In this document: one piece after another, positions 33,515 through 43,313 of the stretch
Position numbering within the stretch: position 1 is the stretch's first letter
How the letters are laid out: the number at the start of each line of letters is the position of its first letter
NCBI RefSeq assembly: GCF_900168015.1
Contig: NZ_FUYR01000001.1
Span: 618,943-682,942, forward strand
Source of the DNA: Daejeonella lutea
GTDB taxonomy: Bacteria > Bacteroidota > Bacteroidia > Sphingobacteriales > Sphingobacteriaceae
Length of the DNA: 64,000 nt
Reading direction: 5' to 3'
The notes under the pieces: model-generated
What the model saw: only the letters and a program-made list of their open reading frames with translations
Databases searched by the model: none
Told to the model about the DNA's origin: nothing
Position numbers and translations under genes: made by a program

Positions 33515-36500
33515 ATGGCCAGAATGAATTCTCAAATAAGCGGCAGAAGGTTTGAACGCCTTTTTTTAGGCCTTTTAACGGTCGTATTCGCAATTTTATT
33601 TTTCTCACTTTATCAGGTTCTTCAACGTGATTTCGAGGAAGTGCCGAAACGGCTTTCTGATGGAAGCATGGTCAATTTGAATGCCGGTAAGACAGCTGAA
33701 CGCATTAATAACTTGATGATCAAAGGTTACTACTTTGATGATAAGAAAGATATCGAACTCATAAGATCGACAGTTGAAAAAGGTAATCTCAGGAACAATA
33801 CAGAGATTGATAACATAGGTGAGCTTAATAAGAGGAAGTTCTTTGTAAATGCTGAGGAAGCGTACGCTGCCGGAGGAACCGTATTTAAGATGAGAGTTAA
33901 AGGCTCTCGTGCCTTATTGGGTTTCACCGGTGATGATTCATTACGATATAGCCAGGAGAAATCGAATCCGCCTGCACTGCCTTCAACTGTCGAAATCAAG
34001 TCGGGAGACCATAATATAAAGGGAGAAATAATTAATCCGGAAAAAGCACCCGTTCCGGGGGTCCTAGTGCGGTTAATAATGATTCTACCACAAGATAGCG
34101 TCTACAGTGACGAAGTAATGGAAGTAGAGCGACGTTTTACGGAAACAGGGACGGGATACACGAAAACATTAGTTGCAGACAGTACCAAAGGGCGACAGTT
34201 AGAATCGCTAACGGCTTATGCGCGTACTGACGCACAGGGAAAATTTCAGTTCGCTGGCTTGCCGAATGGTAAAGCTTACCAGGTGCTACCGCTGCAACCA
34301 GGCTTTCAATTTGGAACGTCAAGGGGCGTTCAGGAATTAGAAAAGGATGTTACGCTGAGCTTTACACAAAATATCCATACCATAAGACTACTTTCTACCA
34401 GAGATTTTAACATTCTGAAAAAGGAAAAGACGCTAATTGTGAGAACCCCGGAAGAGTTTGTGAATTGGTTCTGGATAATTATAGGAGGGTTTCTGGGTTC
34501 ATTTCTTATTGTGCACCTGCTATTATCTGTGAAGTTTCCTGAAGCTGATCAAATCATATTACCTGTACTTATGTTCTTCGGCGGGCTCTCATTGTTGACT
34601 TTGCTGAGCCTTCAGGACCCACTGCGCGATCGATTTTTCGCAAAGGATACCTTATTTTATTTGATTGCCGGTCTTGCAGGGCTTTGTATAATACTATTTA
34701 TTAACGTTAAAAAGCTAAACCCTGACTCGGGATTTTATCGAATGTTCGTTTTCAGGCGCAACAGGCTTGCAGCAAATGGGTGGCCATGGGCGGCTTTGGC
34801 CATTGGTCTTTTAAGTTTGACGATTGTGTTTGGTACCGGTCCGGAAGGAAGTGGGGTTAAGGTTAATTTGTTCGGGATACAGCCTAGCGAAATAGTCAAG
34901 TTTGGCATTATGTTTTTCCTGGCAGGTTTTTTTGCTACTAACGAGAAATTCATCTCTGAATATCGTTCCTACAGAAAACGCTGGTCATTTTTCTCATTTG
35001 CGTTAGCAGCTATCCTTATTTCTATTTTTCTTTTTCTGATACTGGGTGACTTAGGCCCATCAATGGTGATCTGTTTTACGTTCATTATCCTGTTCTCCTT
35101 TTCACGCGGCGATTTTATGTTTATGATCGCCTCTATTGTGCTTTATGTGCTTTCGATCTGGTTATTGAACAGCGTCTTACTGGCTACCTTGATTACAGTC
35201 GTTTTGCTAACCCTTGCCATGATATTCAAGCGGAAGCAGATGAGCGAATCATCAATAATGGCATTGGTTGTGATTTCAGGATTCTTACTTATTGACCAGA
35301 TTCCGCAATTGGATAAATTATTTCCAGGGCCCGTACAGCGATTAGTTGAGCGTAAGTCTATCTGGCAGGATGCCTGGAACAATGAAGTTTATGGTGGAGA
35401 CCATGTTGCCAATGGGATTTGGGCGATGTCTGGTGGAGGTATAAGTGGCCAGGGAATTGGGGAGGGCTTTGCAAAAAATATTCCGGAAGCTCATACCGAC
35501 ATGATTTTACCAGCTATTGGAGAAGAATTCGGCTTGGCTGGGATTGCCTGTATTTTTATTTTGTTTCTCATTTATCTTCATCGATCGATTTTAATCGGCC
35601 GGCAAACCGGCACCCCATTCTTGTTTTACTTATGTGCAGGAATTGGTATCAGTACTTTTGTTCAGTTCCTGTTAATCGCGGGTGGATCGACAGGCGCATT
35701 GCCTTTATCCGGGGTGTCGCTACCTTTAGTCAGTTACGGTGGTTCATCGCTACTCGCAAATATCATTGCCGCTGGATTTTTATTGTCGGCTTCGCGTGTA
35801 CGCGGAACTGAAGTTCAGATGAACTTTATCAGCAGGCAGCAAGACCGTAACCTGGTTCCTGCACTTGCAGCGGCATTTATTGGGGTGGTTTTGCTGACCG
35901 TAAATGTGGGATCATATTTAATTAATAATAATAAATGGGTTGTACAGCCAGCCCTTGTAGCCGACCGCAGCGGAGCCCGGATGTTCAGCTATAATCCGAG
36001 GATCACGATCCTTATGAATAAACTACAGGCGGGGTCTTTATTTGATCGCAATGGCCGGATTCTGGCAACAAGTAAACCTGAACTGATCAAAGGGCAGAGG
36101 CGCTTATTGTCTGCATCCGGAGCTGCTGGGTACGATCTGGATTCAGCAGTGCACAAGAGGCTTGATCGTTACTATCCATATGAGGAGCAGATGTTCTTCT
36201 GGACGGGTGATGCAAACACTGGAATTTTCAACGGGAGCACGAATGGCTATTTCGCCGAGTACGAGCATGCGGCAGAACTCCGGGGATTCCATACTCCGAT
36301 CACAAAGTTTAATGCTATTGCTACCAGATTCCAGGAAGATAGATTCCTGGCCCGGGGAGTACGTGAAATGACTGTAAGTAAAAAGGATTATAGTGAGCTC
36401 GCTCCGCTCTTACTGGCTGGTATAAATAGTAAGGAAGTTGAGGAATTCAAACAAAGAAATCGAGATGTTACCTTGACTCTGGATGCCGCGCTGCAGGCTA

Positions 36501-37663
36501 ATATTCAGGCCTCAATTGCCAAAGACGATTCACTAAAGGATAACAGGGTTTCTGTTGTTATCATGGAGGATTCAACGGGCGACGTGCTGACGTCTGCTGT
36601 ATACCCGCTTCCTGTCGTTAAGGATTGGGATATGATGACAATGACCCAAGCTGAACAGAACAAGTTGGCGAATTGGGTGACAACTTCAGATCTTGGTTTT
36701 ACCTATGCAACACAACCTGGTTCAACGGCGAAGGTACTAACGGCCATGGCATCATTTAACAAACTGGGAATTAGCGCAGCTGACAAAAAGTACCAGGTTA
36801 GTGCGTTTGAACGGATTCGTACCAAGGGTCTTGAGCCTGATGAAACCGGCCTTATAAGTCTCGAACGAGCTATTGTTAAGTCTAATAACGTATATTTCAT
36901 AAAGCTCGCAAATGAGGAGAAATTGCAGGAGAATATGGCTGACCTCTATCTTAAAACAGGGATGTTTTTAAGAGGGGTTGGAGGATATTATTTCTCCAAA
37001 GATGGTAATAATTCGGTACAGGAGAATAAGTGGCGTGAACTCTGGCGTAAGACTGAGTTTGATACAAGACCGAGATATAACCCTGCAAATATCAGGAGAA
37101 CGCGTGCGAAGGGTATCTCCGGAATGTCGTGGGGTCAGGGTGAATTGATAGCAACTCCGGCTGCCGTAGCACGCCTTGCTTCAGCAGTTTCAAACCATGG
37201 AAATCTTACTGATCATCGATATGTTTTGAAGATCAGCGAAAGTGATATGCCAGTAAAATCAAGCGTGCAACTTACAAATCCGCAGTATGCAGCTTTATTG
37301 AAGCAGTATATGATCAGACAAAGTGAAACAAAAACTGCGACTCTGGGCATTGCAGTAGGAGGTAAGACCGGAACTCCTGAGCGTATTTGGAAAGGTGAGC
37401 GGATCAATGACGGGTGGTATGTATTCTTTGCGCCAAAAGCCTCAGGAAGTGGTAATATTGTGGTATGTGTCCGGGTTGAATCAACAAAGGGCTCAAGTGA
37501 TGCTGTTAAAGCAGCTGCTCAGCATGTAATTCCGCAATTACTCAAGGCGAAATATATAAGAAGTTTGGTCGTTCCTGTTCAAACTCCTGTGTCCGTAATA
37601 CAGAATCCTGTAAATACATTACCGGAACCTGGAGTAGATTTGCAGGATACGGTAACGCAATAA
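33515..37663 (+). CDS. SEDS (RodA/FtsW) glycosyltransferase fused to a penicillin-binding transpeptidase
   Basis: 1382 residues. Layout: one N-terminal span (about 15-36); an outer region to about 310 containing a carboxypeptidase-regulatory-like segment (HNIKGEIINPEKAPVPGVLV); a SEDS domain with about ten helices at 315-761, including FGIQPSEIVKFG, AHTDMILPAIGEEFGLAG (conserved Asp D662) and SLPLVSYGGSS; another span at about 778-803; then a class B-like PBP domain to the end. All three transpeptidase motifs are present: S1070-T-A-K1073, S1123-N-N and K1284-T-G. It should both polymerise lipid II and cross-link the glycan, two jobs normally done by separate RodA and PBP2 chains. It lies between PP2C and FHA/kinase genes, suggesting phosphorylation control of wall synthesis. 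Confidence 0.95.
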   Translation: MARMNSQISGRRFERLFLGLLTVVFAILFFSLYQVLQRDFEEVPKRLSDGSMVNLNAGKTAERINNLMIKGYYFDDKKDIELIRSTVEKGNLRNNTEIDNIGELNKRKFFVNAEEAYAAGGTVFKMRVKGSRALLGFTGDDSLRYSQEKSNPPALPSTVEIKSGDHNIKGEIINPEKAPVPGVLVRLIMILPQDSVYSDEVMEVERRFTETGTGYTKTLVADSTKGRQLESLTAYARTDAQGKFQFAGLPNGKAYQVLPLQPGFQFGTSRGVQELEKDVTLSFTQNIHTIRLLSTRDFNILKKEKTLIVRTPEEFVNWFWIIIGGFLGSFLIVHLLLSVKFPEADQIILPVLMFFGGLSLLTLLSLQDPLRDRFFAKDTLFYLIAGLAGLCIILFINVKKLNPDSGFYRMFVFRRNRLAANGWPWAALAIGLLSLTIVFGTGPEGSGVKVNLFGIQPSEIVKFGIMFFLAGFFATNEKFISEYRSYRKRWSFFSFALAAILISIFLFLILGDLGPSMVICFTFIILFSFSRGDFMFMIASIVLYVLSIWLLNSVLLATLITVVLLTLAMIFKRKQMSESSIMALVVISGFLLIDQIPQLDKLFPGPVQRLVERKSIWQDAWNNEVYGGDHVANGIWAMSGGGISGQGIGEGFAKNIPEAHTDMILPAIGEEFGLAGIACIFILFLIYLHRSILIGRQTGTPFLFYLCAGIGISTFVQFLLIAGGSTGALPLSGVSLPLVSYGGSSLLANIIAAGFLLSASRVRGTEVQMNFISRQQDRNLVPALAAAFIGVVLLTVNVGSYLINNNKWVVQPALVADRSGARMFSYNPRITILMNKLQAGSLFDRNGRILATSKPELIKGQRRLLSASGAAGYDLDSAVHKRLDRYYPYEEQMFFWTGDANTGIFNGSTNGYFAEYEHAAELRGFHTPITKFNAIATRFQEDRFLARGVREMTVSKKDYSELAPLLLAGINSKEVEEFKQRNRDVTLTLDAALQANIQASIAKDDSLKDNRVSVVIMEDSTGDVLTSAVYPLPVVKDWDMMTMTQAEQNKLANWVTTSDLGFTYATQPGSTAKVLTAMASFNKLGISAADKKYQVSAFERIRTKGLEPDETGLISLERAIVKSNNVYFIKLANEEKLQENMADLYLKTGMFLRGVGGYYFSKDGNNSVQENKWRELWRKTEFDTRPRYNPANIRRTRAKGISGMSWGQGELIATPAAVARLASAVSNHGNLTDHRYVLKISESDMPVKSSVQLTNPQYAALLKQYMIRQSETKTATLGIAVGGKTGTPERIWKGERINDGWYVFFAPKASGSGNIVVCVRVESTKGSSDAVKAAAQHVIPQLLKAKYIRSLVVPVQTPVSVIQNPVNTLPEPGVDLQDTVTQ

Positions 37664-37732
37664 GTACATGATGGTGACAAAAAATCATAAGATTGGACTA
37701 TTTTTTGAAGTAAAATATCTAAATAAAATATA

Positions 37733-38524
37733 ATGTTCGACATATTTAAAGGCGATCAGGAAAGTAAAATGGATGTTAAGGCGTCCAGAGACGCGGCTCT
37801 GAGATTTATTAAAGAAGAGCTGCAAAAATTAGAAGGTGGCGAAGGTAAGAATATCCGCGGATTACAGCTTTTCGTAGCTTCTACCAACGACGAGAAGCAC
37901 GTCCTTGAAGCAGCAATGTATGTCGAAGATCCGGACAAGTTAAAAGAAGAGATCCAGAAGATTGCAGATGATTTTGATATTGAACTGCCGTTAACCTGGA
38001 CCATGGAGGTAGAATTTGTTGATAGTGTGCCGGCGGAAGCTAAAAAAGCATCAGATATCAACCTTGGCCTGTTCGTTAAAACCCGTCAGAATCTTATTCA
38101 AAAAGATTTGAAAGCCTGTATCCGGGTCCTAAATGGCGAGGCAGAAAAGGAAGAATATACCATTAATTCCGGAATAGATAAAGTGACGATTGGCCGTGAA
38201 AAAGCCGCGCAGGGTTCTGATGGATTTTTTCGTGTGAATAATATAGCGTTCCCTGGTGATAGTTCAAACGAGGCAAATAAATACATCAGCAGGCAACATG
38301 CCCACATTTCGTGGAACTCTGAAATTGGTTCATTTATGATATTTGCCGACGAAGGGGGAGTTCCACCTAATAATAAAATAAAAATAAAATCACTGAATAA
38401 TGATACTCCTTTCAAGTTGAATTCAACGCAGATCGGACATGTTCTACGAGAAGGGGACCAGGTTATTCTCGGAGAATCTGCAGTAATAGAATTTAGATTC
38501 CTTCCTAATGAGATTGAACAATAA
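37733..38524 (+). CDS. FHA-domain phosphothreonine-binding protein
   Basis: 263 residues, cytoplasmic. The C-terminal FHA domain (about 150-260) has the binding residues intact: R155 in TIGRE and S186-R-Q-H189 in YISRQHAHI, with GDQVILGE near the end. The N-terminal 130 residues (LQLFVASTNDEKHVLEAAMY) are of unknown fold; a similar N-domain plus FHA layout occurs in the FhaA-like gene at 31037, suggesting paralogy. It should recognise phosphothreonine on the kinase or on SEDS-PBP partners. Its stop and the kinase start share one base (TAATG), indicating coupled translation. Confidence 0.9.
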   Translation: MFDIFKGDQESKMDVKASRDAALRFIKEELQKLEGGEGKNIRGLQLFVASTNDEKHVLEAAMYVEDPDKLKEEIQKIADDFDIELPLTWTMEVEFVDSVPAEAKKASDINLGLFVKTRQNLIQKDLKACIRVLNGEAEKEEYTINSGIDKVTIGREKAAQGSDGFFRVNNIAFPGDSSNEANKYISRQHAHISWNSEIGSFMIFADEGGVPPNNKIKIKSLNNDTPFKLNSTQIGHVLREGDQVILGESAVIEFRFLPNEIEQ

Positions 38525-40149
38525 TGGGTAAGGTATTTACCATAACTGAAGGGCTGGAGAACATGGGCGCTATACGCACCGGTGGCCAGGGCTCCGTGTA
38601 TAAAGGTCGGCGGCTCGGCGAGATCATAAGTGCTGTAAAGCTTCTTCCAACACCTATTCACACTGAAGACAAAAAGGACAAGAACTACCGTGATTTTAGC
38701 AACGAGGTTGAGAAGCTTAAAAAGGTCAACGAAGTTCCTAATCCAAACGTTGTAAAAATTCTGAGCTCGGGCCTTACCGAAAGCGGCTCATTTCCTTTTA
38801 TAGAAATGGAGTTTATTGAAGGTCCGGATCTCGAGGAATTACTGAAAGCACCTAATGACCCGATCTTCAGTATTCATGAGCTTGTTAAGTTAGCCAACCA
38901 ACTGAGCAACGCTTTAGCACATTGCCATAAAGTTGGAGTAAAGCATGGCGATATAAAAAGCAATAATGTCAAATTCAATGCTTTTACTGGTAACTACGTT
39001 TTACTTGATTTCGGACTTGCTATTATGTCTGATGAAGAACGACGCACCAGCCTCCGTCGTGCCGGCGCTATTGAATTTATGGCTCCCGAGCAAAGTGAGG
39101 GGCAAATGTTGTTTGAAAGTGATGTATACAGTTTTGGAGTGATATTGTATGAATTACTTGCCGGCAGGGTACCGTTTCCCCTGAACGACAAGGGGGAGAC
39201 CGCACGAAATAAGGTCATGCTTTCGCACATGGAAGCACCTGTGCCAGATCCGCTCGAATTGCGTCGGAGGCATATTCCAAAAACCTGGTCACCAGAAAAA
39301 GCAGAAAGTGAGATGAGGGTGCCGGTGTGGGTGTTGGCGATTATAAAGCGGTGCCTGGAAAAAGAATCTGAATCAAGATTCAAGAACGGGGTCGAATTAC
39401 ATGAGGCAGTCGTAAAAGGTTTCACCGCTGATCTTGGAAACTCTGAAGTAGCGGTAAAGAGGAGCAGCCAGCTGGAAAAAGAAAACAATGAACTTCGTGA
39501 CAGGCTTCTGATACTCGAGGGACGCGAAATTAGTCAGGAACCCGTCGCGCCCGTCGCATACACTGATCCCGACAAAATAAGTTTGTCAAAGCCTTTGTTT
39601 TATGGATTACTTCTTTTGCTGTTCGGTCTGATCGCTTATACTGCGTACTCATTTTATAATTCGGAACCTACCGAAGACCGCGTTAAATCAATATATCCGG
39701 TTGATTCAGTTTCCGTTGACAGTACAGAATTAAATTCTGATCCTGAAATTAAAGCTAATGATGATCTAGACAAAAGAATTAGGTCTAGTATTGATTCTGT
39801 GGAGAGGGCTGAAGCAAAGAAACAGGACACGACCACAAACGAGCCTGTAGAACCGGTGGTTACTGAACCAGAACCTGAGCAGAACAATGAACCTGTGCCG
39901 GTGCCGACGGAAAATGAACCTGAGCCATCTCAGAGACCTCCAAAATACACTCTTTCAGTGACTAAAGCTTATTTTCACGATAGCCCGAACGAATCCTCCA
40001 GGAGAGAGGCCTTCCTAGTAAAATGGAATAATGCCGAATTAACCGCGTTGGATGACAAGAATGGCTTTATCTATGTGGTATTCTTTAATATTCAGGGCCA
40101 GGTTACAAAAGGCTGGCTCCGCAAACGCGACCTGCGGCGTATCAGTTAA
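38524..40149 (+). CDS. Transmembrane Ser/Thr protein kinase (PknB-like layout) with outer SH3-like domain
   Basis: 541 residues. The Hanks-type kinase domain covers about 1-300: glycine loop GGQGSVYKG (20-28), Lys K39 in SAVKLL, H141-G-D143 with N148, D162-F-G164 and A187-P-E189. The HRD Arg is Gly, so it is a non-RD kinase, possibly less dependent on activation-loop phosphorylation. A short coiled coil (about 313-330, LEKENNELRDRL) precedes one membrane span (about 357-378), then an acidic Pro/Glu-rich stalk (about 385-475) and a C-terminal SH3-like domain ending GWLRKRDLRRIS, a likely wall-facing sensor. It is the last gene of the operon. Confidence 0.93.
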   Translation: MGKVFTITEGLENMGAIRTGGQGSVYKGRRLGEIISAVKLLPTPIHTEDKKDKNYRDFSNEVEKLKKVNEVPNPNVVKILSSGLTESGSFPFIEMEFIEGPDLEELLKAPNDPIFSIHELVKLANQLSNALAHCHKVGVKHGDIKSNNVKFNAFTGNYVLLDFGLAIMSDEERRTSLRRAGAIEFMAPEQSEGQMLFESDVYSFGVILYELLAGRVPFPLNDKGETARNKVMLSHMEAPVPDPLELRRRHIPKTWSPEKAESEMRVPVWVLAIIKRCLEKESESRFKNGVELHEAVVKGFTADLGNSEVAVKRSSQLEKENNELRDRLLILEGREISQEPVAPVAYTDPDKISLSKPLFYGLLLLLFGLIAYTAYSFYNSEPTEDRVKSIYPVDSVSVDSTELNSDPEIKANDDLDKRIRSSIDSVERAEAKKQDTTTNEPVEPVVTEPEPEQNNEPVPVPTENEPEPSQRPPKYTLSVTKAYFHDSPNESSRREAFLVKWNNAELTALDDKNGFIYVVFFNIQGQVTKGWLRKRDLRRIS

Positions 40150-40210
40150 GTAAACCTGCCATTCGAATCGCAATTTCATTTTTTGTCATTCGCTTTCCAC
40201 TTTCCACCTA

Positions 40211-43120
40211 CTAGTGTGTCGTCTGCATCAAATAGTCAAATAAATTGACATCCGAGGAGATATTAAGCTTCTTTCTTAAACGGTACCTGCTGACTTCTAC
40301 TGCTCTTATGGTAATACTCATAAGTTGTGCGACCTCCTTCGATGATAAATTCATTTTAAGATAGGCGCAGAGTTTCAGCTCATTGGCAGTAATATTGGGA
40401 TGCTTCTCCTTAATTTCCGACAAAAAGTTGGAATGTACATGATCAAAATGGATGGCAAATTGATCCCAGTCAGCATCCCGCTTTTCAACTTCATTTAATA
40501 ACTTAAAAATTTGTTTGAAGTCTGACGAACGGTTCTCCGCATTTGGCATTTCTTCGAGCTTAGAAACAACTTCTTTTATTTTAGTTAAGACTTTACCCCG
40601 TTGAACGAGATGCATTGTTGTGCTAGCAAGCTCTTTATTTTTAAAATTTACATCAGCTTCCAATTTTTCATTTTTCAGTTTCACGATTTCGTTTTCGTTT
40701 CGTTCAACTTCAAGCTGATGGAGGTATTTAAGTTTTTCCTGCTCTTTTAAATGTCGTTTCTGCTGCCATTTAACAATTAGCCGTATTATTCCAAGAAGAA
40801 TAAGGAAGTAGATGAAATAGCTCAATTTACTTTGATACCAAGCTGGAAGGATTTCAAATGTATAGGATACCGGTTGGGAGGAGTTTCCGAGGTTATTTCT
40901 TGCCCTTACATGAAAAGTATATTTCCCCGGCGATAAATTAGTGTAATCTTTTTCACTCCGTTCTGACCAGGTTGACCAATCTTTGTCAAAACCCTCTAAC
41001 TGATAACTAAACTCGATATTATTCTGCTGTTCATATAAAGTTGAGGAATATTCGAAATGAATAGTATTATAGCTCGTACTTGGTATAGCTGTATGCGTTT
41101 CTGAATCTTGAGAAAAGGCAAGCTTACCTTTATTCAGGAAATATCCTCCAAAAATGACTGTGTCTCCCTTTCCGGAGGCTCGGACTTCACCTAAAAGCAG
41201 GTTAAGTTTGCTAATGTTTTGTTGATATTTTTGATAATTGAGATGGAATACACCTTTGGTTGCTCCGATAAAAACATTATTATCATCTACAGGGTAAATA
41301 GCTTCAAAACCCCCAACCACCTTTGATGTAAGCTCTGGAAAATAAACAACTGAATATGGTTTTTCAGAATTAGATTGGTTAAAATCAATTATCCCTACTT
41401 CTTTATTTGTAACGAACCAAATATTCCCGGCAGGGTCTTCCTTCAAGTATTGTATTGAAATGTCTTTTACAATATCGTATAGTTGCGGCGATTTTATAAA
41501 TCGATTAGTTTTCCTTTGATATTCATAAATTCCTTTTTCTGTTGCAATTACAATTCGGTTCTTGATGCGAAAAATGTAATTATATAACGTTGATGGGAGA
41601 CCATCTTTTTTTGTGAAGAGGGTTTTTTTGGTCATACTGTCAAAATTTGCTGAAAGCTCAATTTTATATATGCCATGATAGGGGTGGGAGGCCCAAATTG
41701 CATTTTCAGAGCGCTCATATAAAGCAAACCGAAGTGGGTCGTCTATCCCTCTGATGCGCCCTTTATCTATAAATTTACCTGATTCATAAACGATCTTGCT
41801 TAGTCCGTTGTACGTCCCGGCAATGATGTTTTTGTTTGTCTGGTATTCTGATACAGGGTTAAAGAGCCAGGTTCCCGGTGTGGCATAGATCTTCTCTACT
41901 CCATTTTCTTTGATATTAAAAGCACCATCTTCATGGGCAAGCAACAAACTATTATTTATTACCCCTAACCCCCAAACTTGTCCTTTAGTATTTGGAACCG
42001 GCTCAAACGAACCAGGTAGAAGGCTGATGTCATTTTCTAGTGAGGTAATTACAGTTGACCTAAACAGTCCGTTGGACGTACCGATGTATAAGCGCTTATT
42101 AAAAAGTTGTACGGCGTAACTTGTAACCTGGACATTTTTATTCGGATAAATATGCTTAATGGCGCTGTTAATAGCCATGAAATCAATCCCGTCATCTAAG
42201 CCTAACCAGAGATTTTTATTGTTATCGATGAAGACACTTCTAATGTTGTTTTTCTGTAAGCCCTCGGGAAACGAATATCGTTGAATTAATTTGCCATTCC
42301 GATCCATGATCAAGACGCCTCCGGAAGTTGTGCCAAGGGCATACCAATCATTATTAACTATCGTAGCACTGTAAATTCGATCATTAATGAAATCTTCGTC
42401 TAAGGATGTCTTTTTTTGTATTAAATTTCCGTCTTTCAGCAGGAATAGCCCATGTTTAAGGGTCGTAACCAGAAAAGTATCAAAACTGTATTCCAACATG
42501 GAGGTGATTGTTATCAACTTCATTACCGGATCGTTATTCAAAACTTCCCAGGAGCCATTTGAAAAGATCAATAAACCTTTGGATCGATCTTGTGCGTACA
42601 AACGGTTCTTTACTTTAGCCATGAACAACCATACCTGTTGTGGTTTGTAGATACTGATAGCACCGTCTTTAAATTGGAGTATTTTATTTAATGAACGGAA
42701 AAAAACCTGTCCATTTAGTATTCTGACATCCCAAACATCGGCGAACTGGCGTTCAGTATCGGGCAGTAGCTCTTTTAACGAGTTATATTTCAGTTTGCCA
42801 TGCTCGTCAGGAAAAAAATAGCCGATTTCATCCTGGCCTCCTATGTAGATTCTTCCATTCTTATCAATTTCCAGTGACCTTACAACTGTCCGGTTTGGTA
42901 GGGGATACAGATTCCAAAACCTACCATCGAAGGTCAGGAGACCTTCATTATTTCCGAAATACATGACACCGCGTTGATCTTGCCCAGTATCCCAGTTTTG
43001 TGTTCCAGCCTTATAACTCAGGTTGCTATAATTAATGATCTGGGGACTTCCAATTTGATTTTGGCCTTTCAAATAGGTCGAAAAAAAGAATAAAAACAGA
43101 GCAATGCAGAGTACCTTCAT
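40211..43120 (-). CDS. Membrane-bound LuxR-type regulator with beta-propeller and Y_Y_Y sensor
   Basis: 969 residues. A signal/anchor (LCIALFLFFFSTYLKG) leads to two-component-regulator propeller repeats in the periplasm (about 25-640, for example NIRSVFIDNNKNLWLGLDDG), a Y_Y_Y domain (about 690-755, NIEFSYQLEGFDKDWSTW), one span (about 763-785), a coiled coil (about 790-860) and a LuxR-type helix-turn-helix near the C-terminus (about 905-965, LSSKEVAQLMSITIRAVEVS). It lacks histidine kinase and receiver domains, so sensing and DNA binding are in one chain. It is transcribed away from SusC3 and very likely senses a beta-glucan fragment and activates that locus. Confidence 0.93.
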   Translation of the reverse strand: MKVLCIALFLFFFSTYLKGQNQIGSPQIINYSNLSYKAGTQNWDTGQDQRGVMYFGNNEGLLTFDGRFWNLYPLPNRTVVRSLEIDKNGRIYIGGQDEIGYFFPDEHGKLKYNSLKELLPDTERQFADVWDVRILNGQVFFRSLNKILQFKDGAISIYKPQQVWLFMAKVKNRLYAQDRSKGLLIFSNGSWEVLNNDPVMKLITITSMLEYSFDTFLVTTLKHGLFLLKDGNLIQKKTSLDEDFINDRIYSATIVNNDWYALGTTSGGVLIMDRNGKLIQRYSFPEGLQKNNIRSVFIDNNKNLWLGLDDGIDFMAINSAIKHIYPNKNVQVTSYAVQLFNKRLYIGTSNGLFRSTVITSLENDISLLPGSFEPVPNTKGQVWGLGVINNSLLLAHEDGAFNIKENGVEKIYATPGTWLFNPVSEYQTNKNIIAGTYNGLSKIVYESGKFIDKGRIRGIDDPLRFALYERSENAIWASHPYHGIYKIELSANFDSMTKKTLFTKKDGLPSTLYNYIFRIKNRIVIATEKGIYEYQRKTNRFIKSPQLYDIVKDISIQYLKEDPAGNIWFVTNKEVGIIDFNQSNSEKPYSVVYFPELTSKVVGGFEAIYPVDDNNVFIGATKGVFHLNYQKYQQNISKLNLLLGEVRASGKGDTVIFGGYFLNKGKLAFSQDSETHTAIPSTSYNTIHFEYSSTLYEQQNNIEFSYQLEGFDKDWSTWSERSEKDYTNLSPGKYTFHVRARNNLGNSSQPVSYTFEILPAWYQSKLSYFIYFLILLGIIRLIVKWQQKRHLKEQEKLKYLHQLEVERNENEIVKLKNEKLEADVNFKNKELASTTMHLVQRGKVLTKIKEVVSKLEEMPNAENRSSDFKQIFKLLNEVEKRDADWDQFAIHFDHVHSNFLSEIKEKHPNITANELKLCAYLKMNLSSKEVAQLMSITIRAVEVSRYRLRKKLNISSDVNLFDYLMQTTH

Positions 43121-43218
43121 TTATGTTCGTTTTGTTTCAAAATCTTTTCGGTAAAAAGTATCTTTTATGTTACCTCAATTTTAAATATAGAATTATTTAA
43201 TTGAAAGTAGTTGCAGTG

Positions 43219-43313
43219 TTGTAGTAGTAATCTTTGCTTGAATAGTAAATTTCGCAGAAAATATTCACTTCTGTATAGGTTTTGTAGTAGTAATAAAAGA
43301 TTGGATGTAGTAG
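43219..43313. promoter_or_regulatory. TGTAGTAG repeats, candidate operator of the beta-glucan regulator
   Basis: The 13-bp word TTGTAGTAGTAAT occurs twice on the + strand, at 43219-43231 and 43282-43294, and ATGTAGTAG follows at 43305-43313. All lie in the 282-bp intergenic region between the divergent regulator and susC3, and the last sits inside the proposed promoter spacer. Direct repeats at this place suit binding of a LuxR-type activator. I saw no other copy in the window, though this was not an exhaustive search. Confidence 0.5.

Noticed and set aside
31037-40149. Type VI secretion regulatory module (kinase, PP2C, FHA)
   Set aside because: No T6SS structural genes in the window; the central SEDS-PBP fusion points to cell-wall synthesis.
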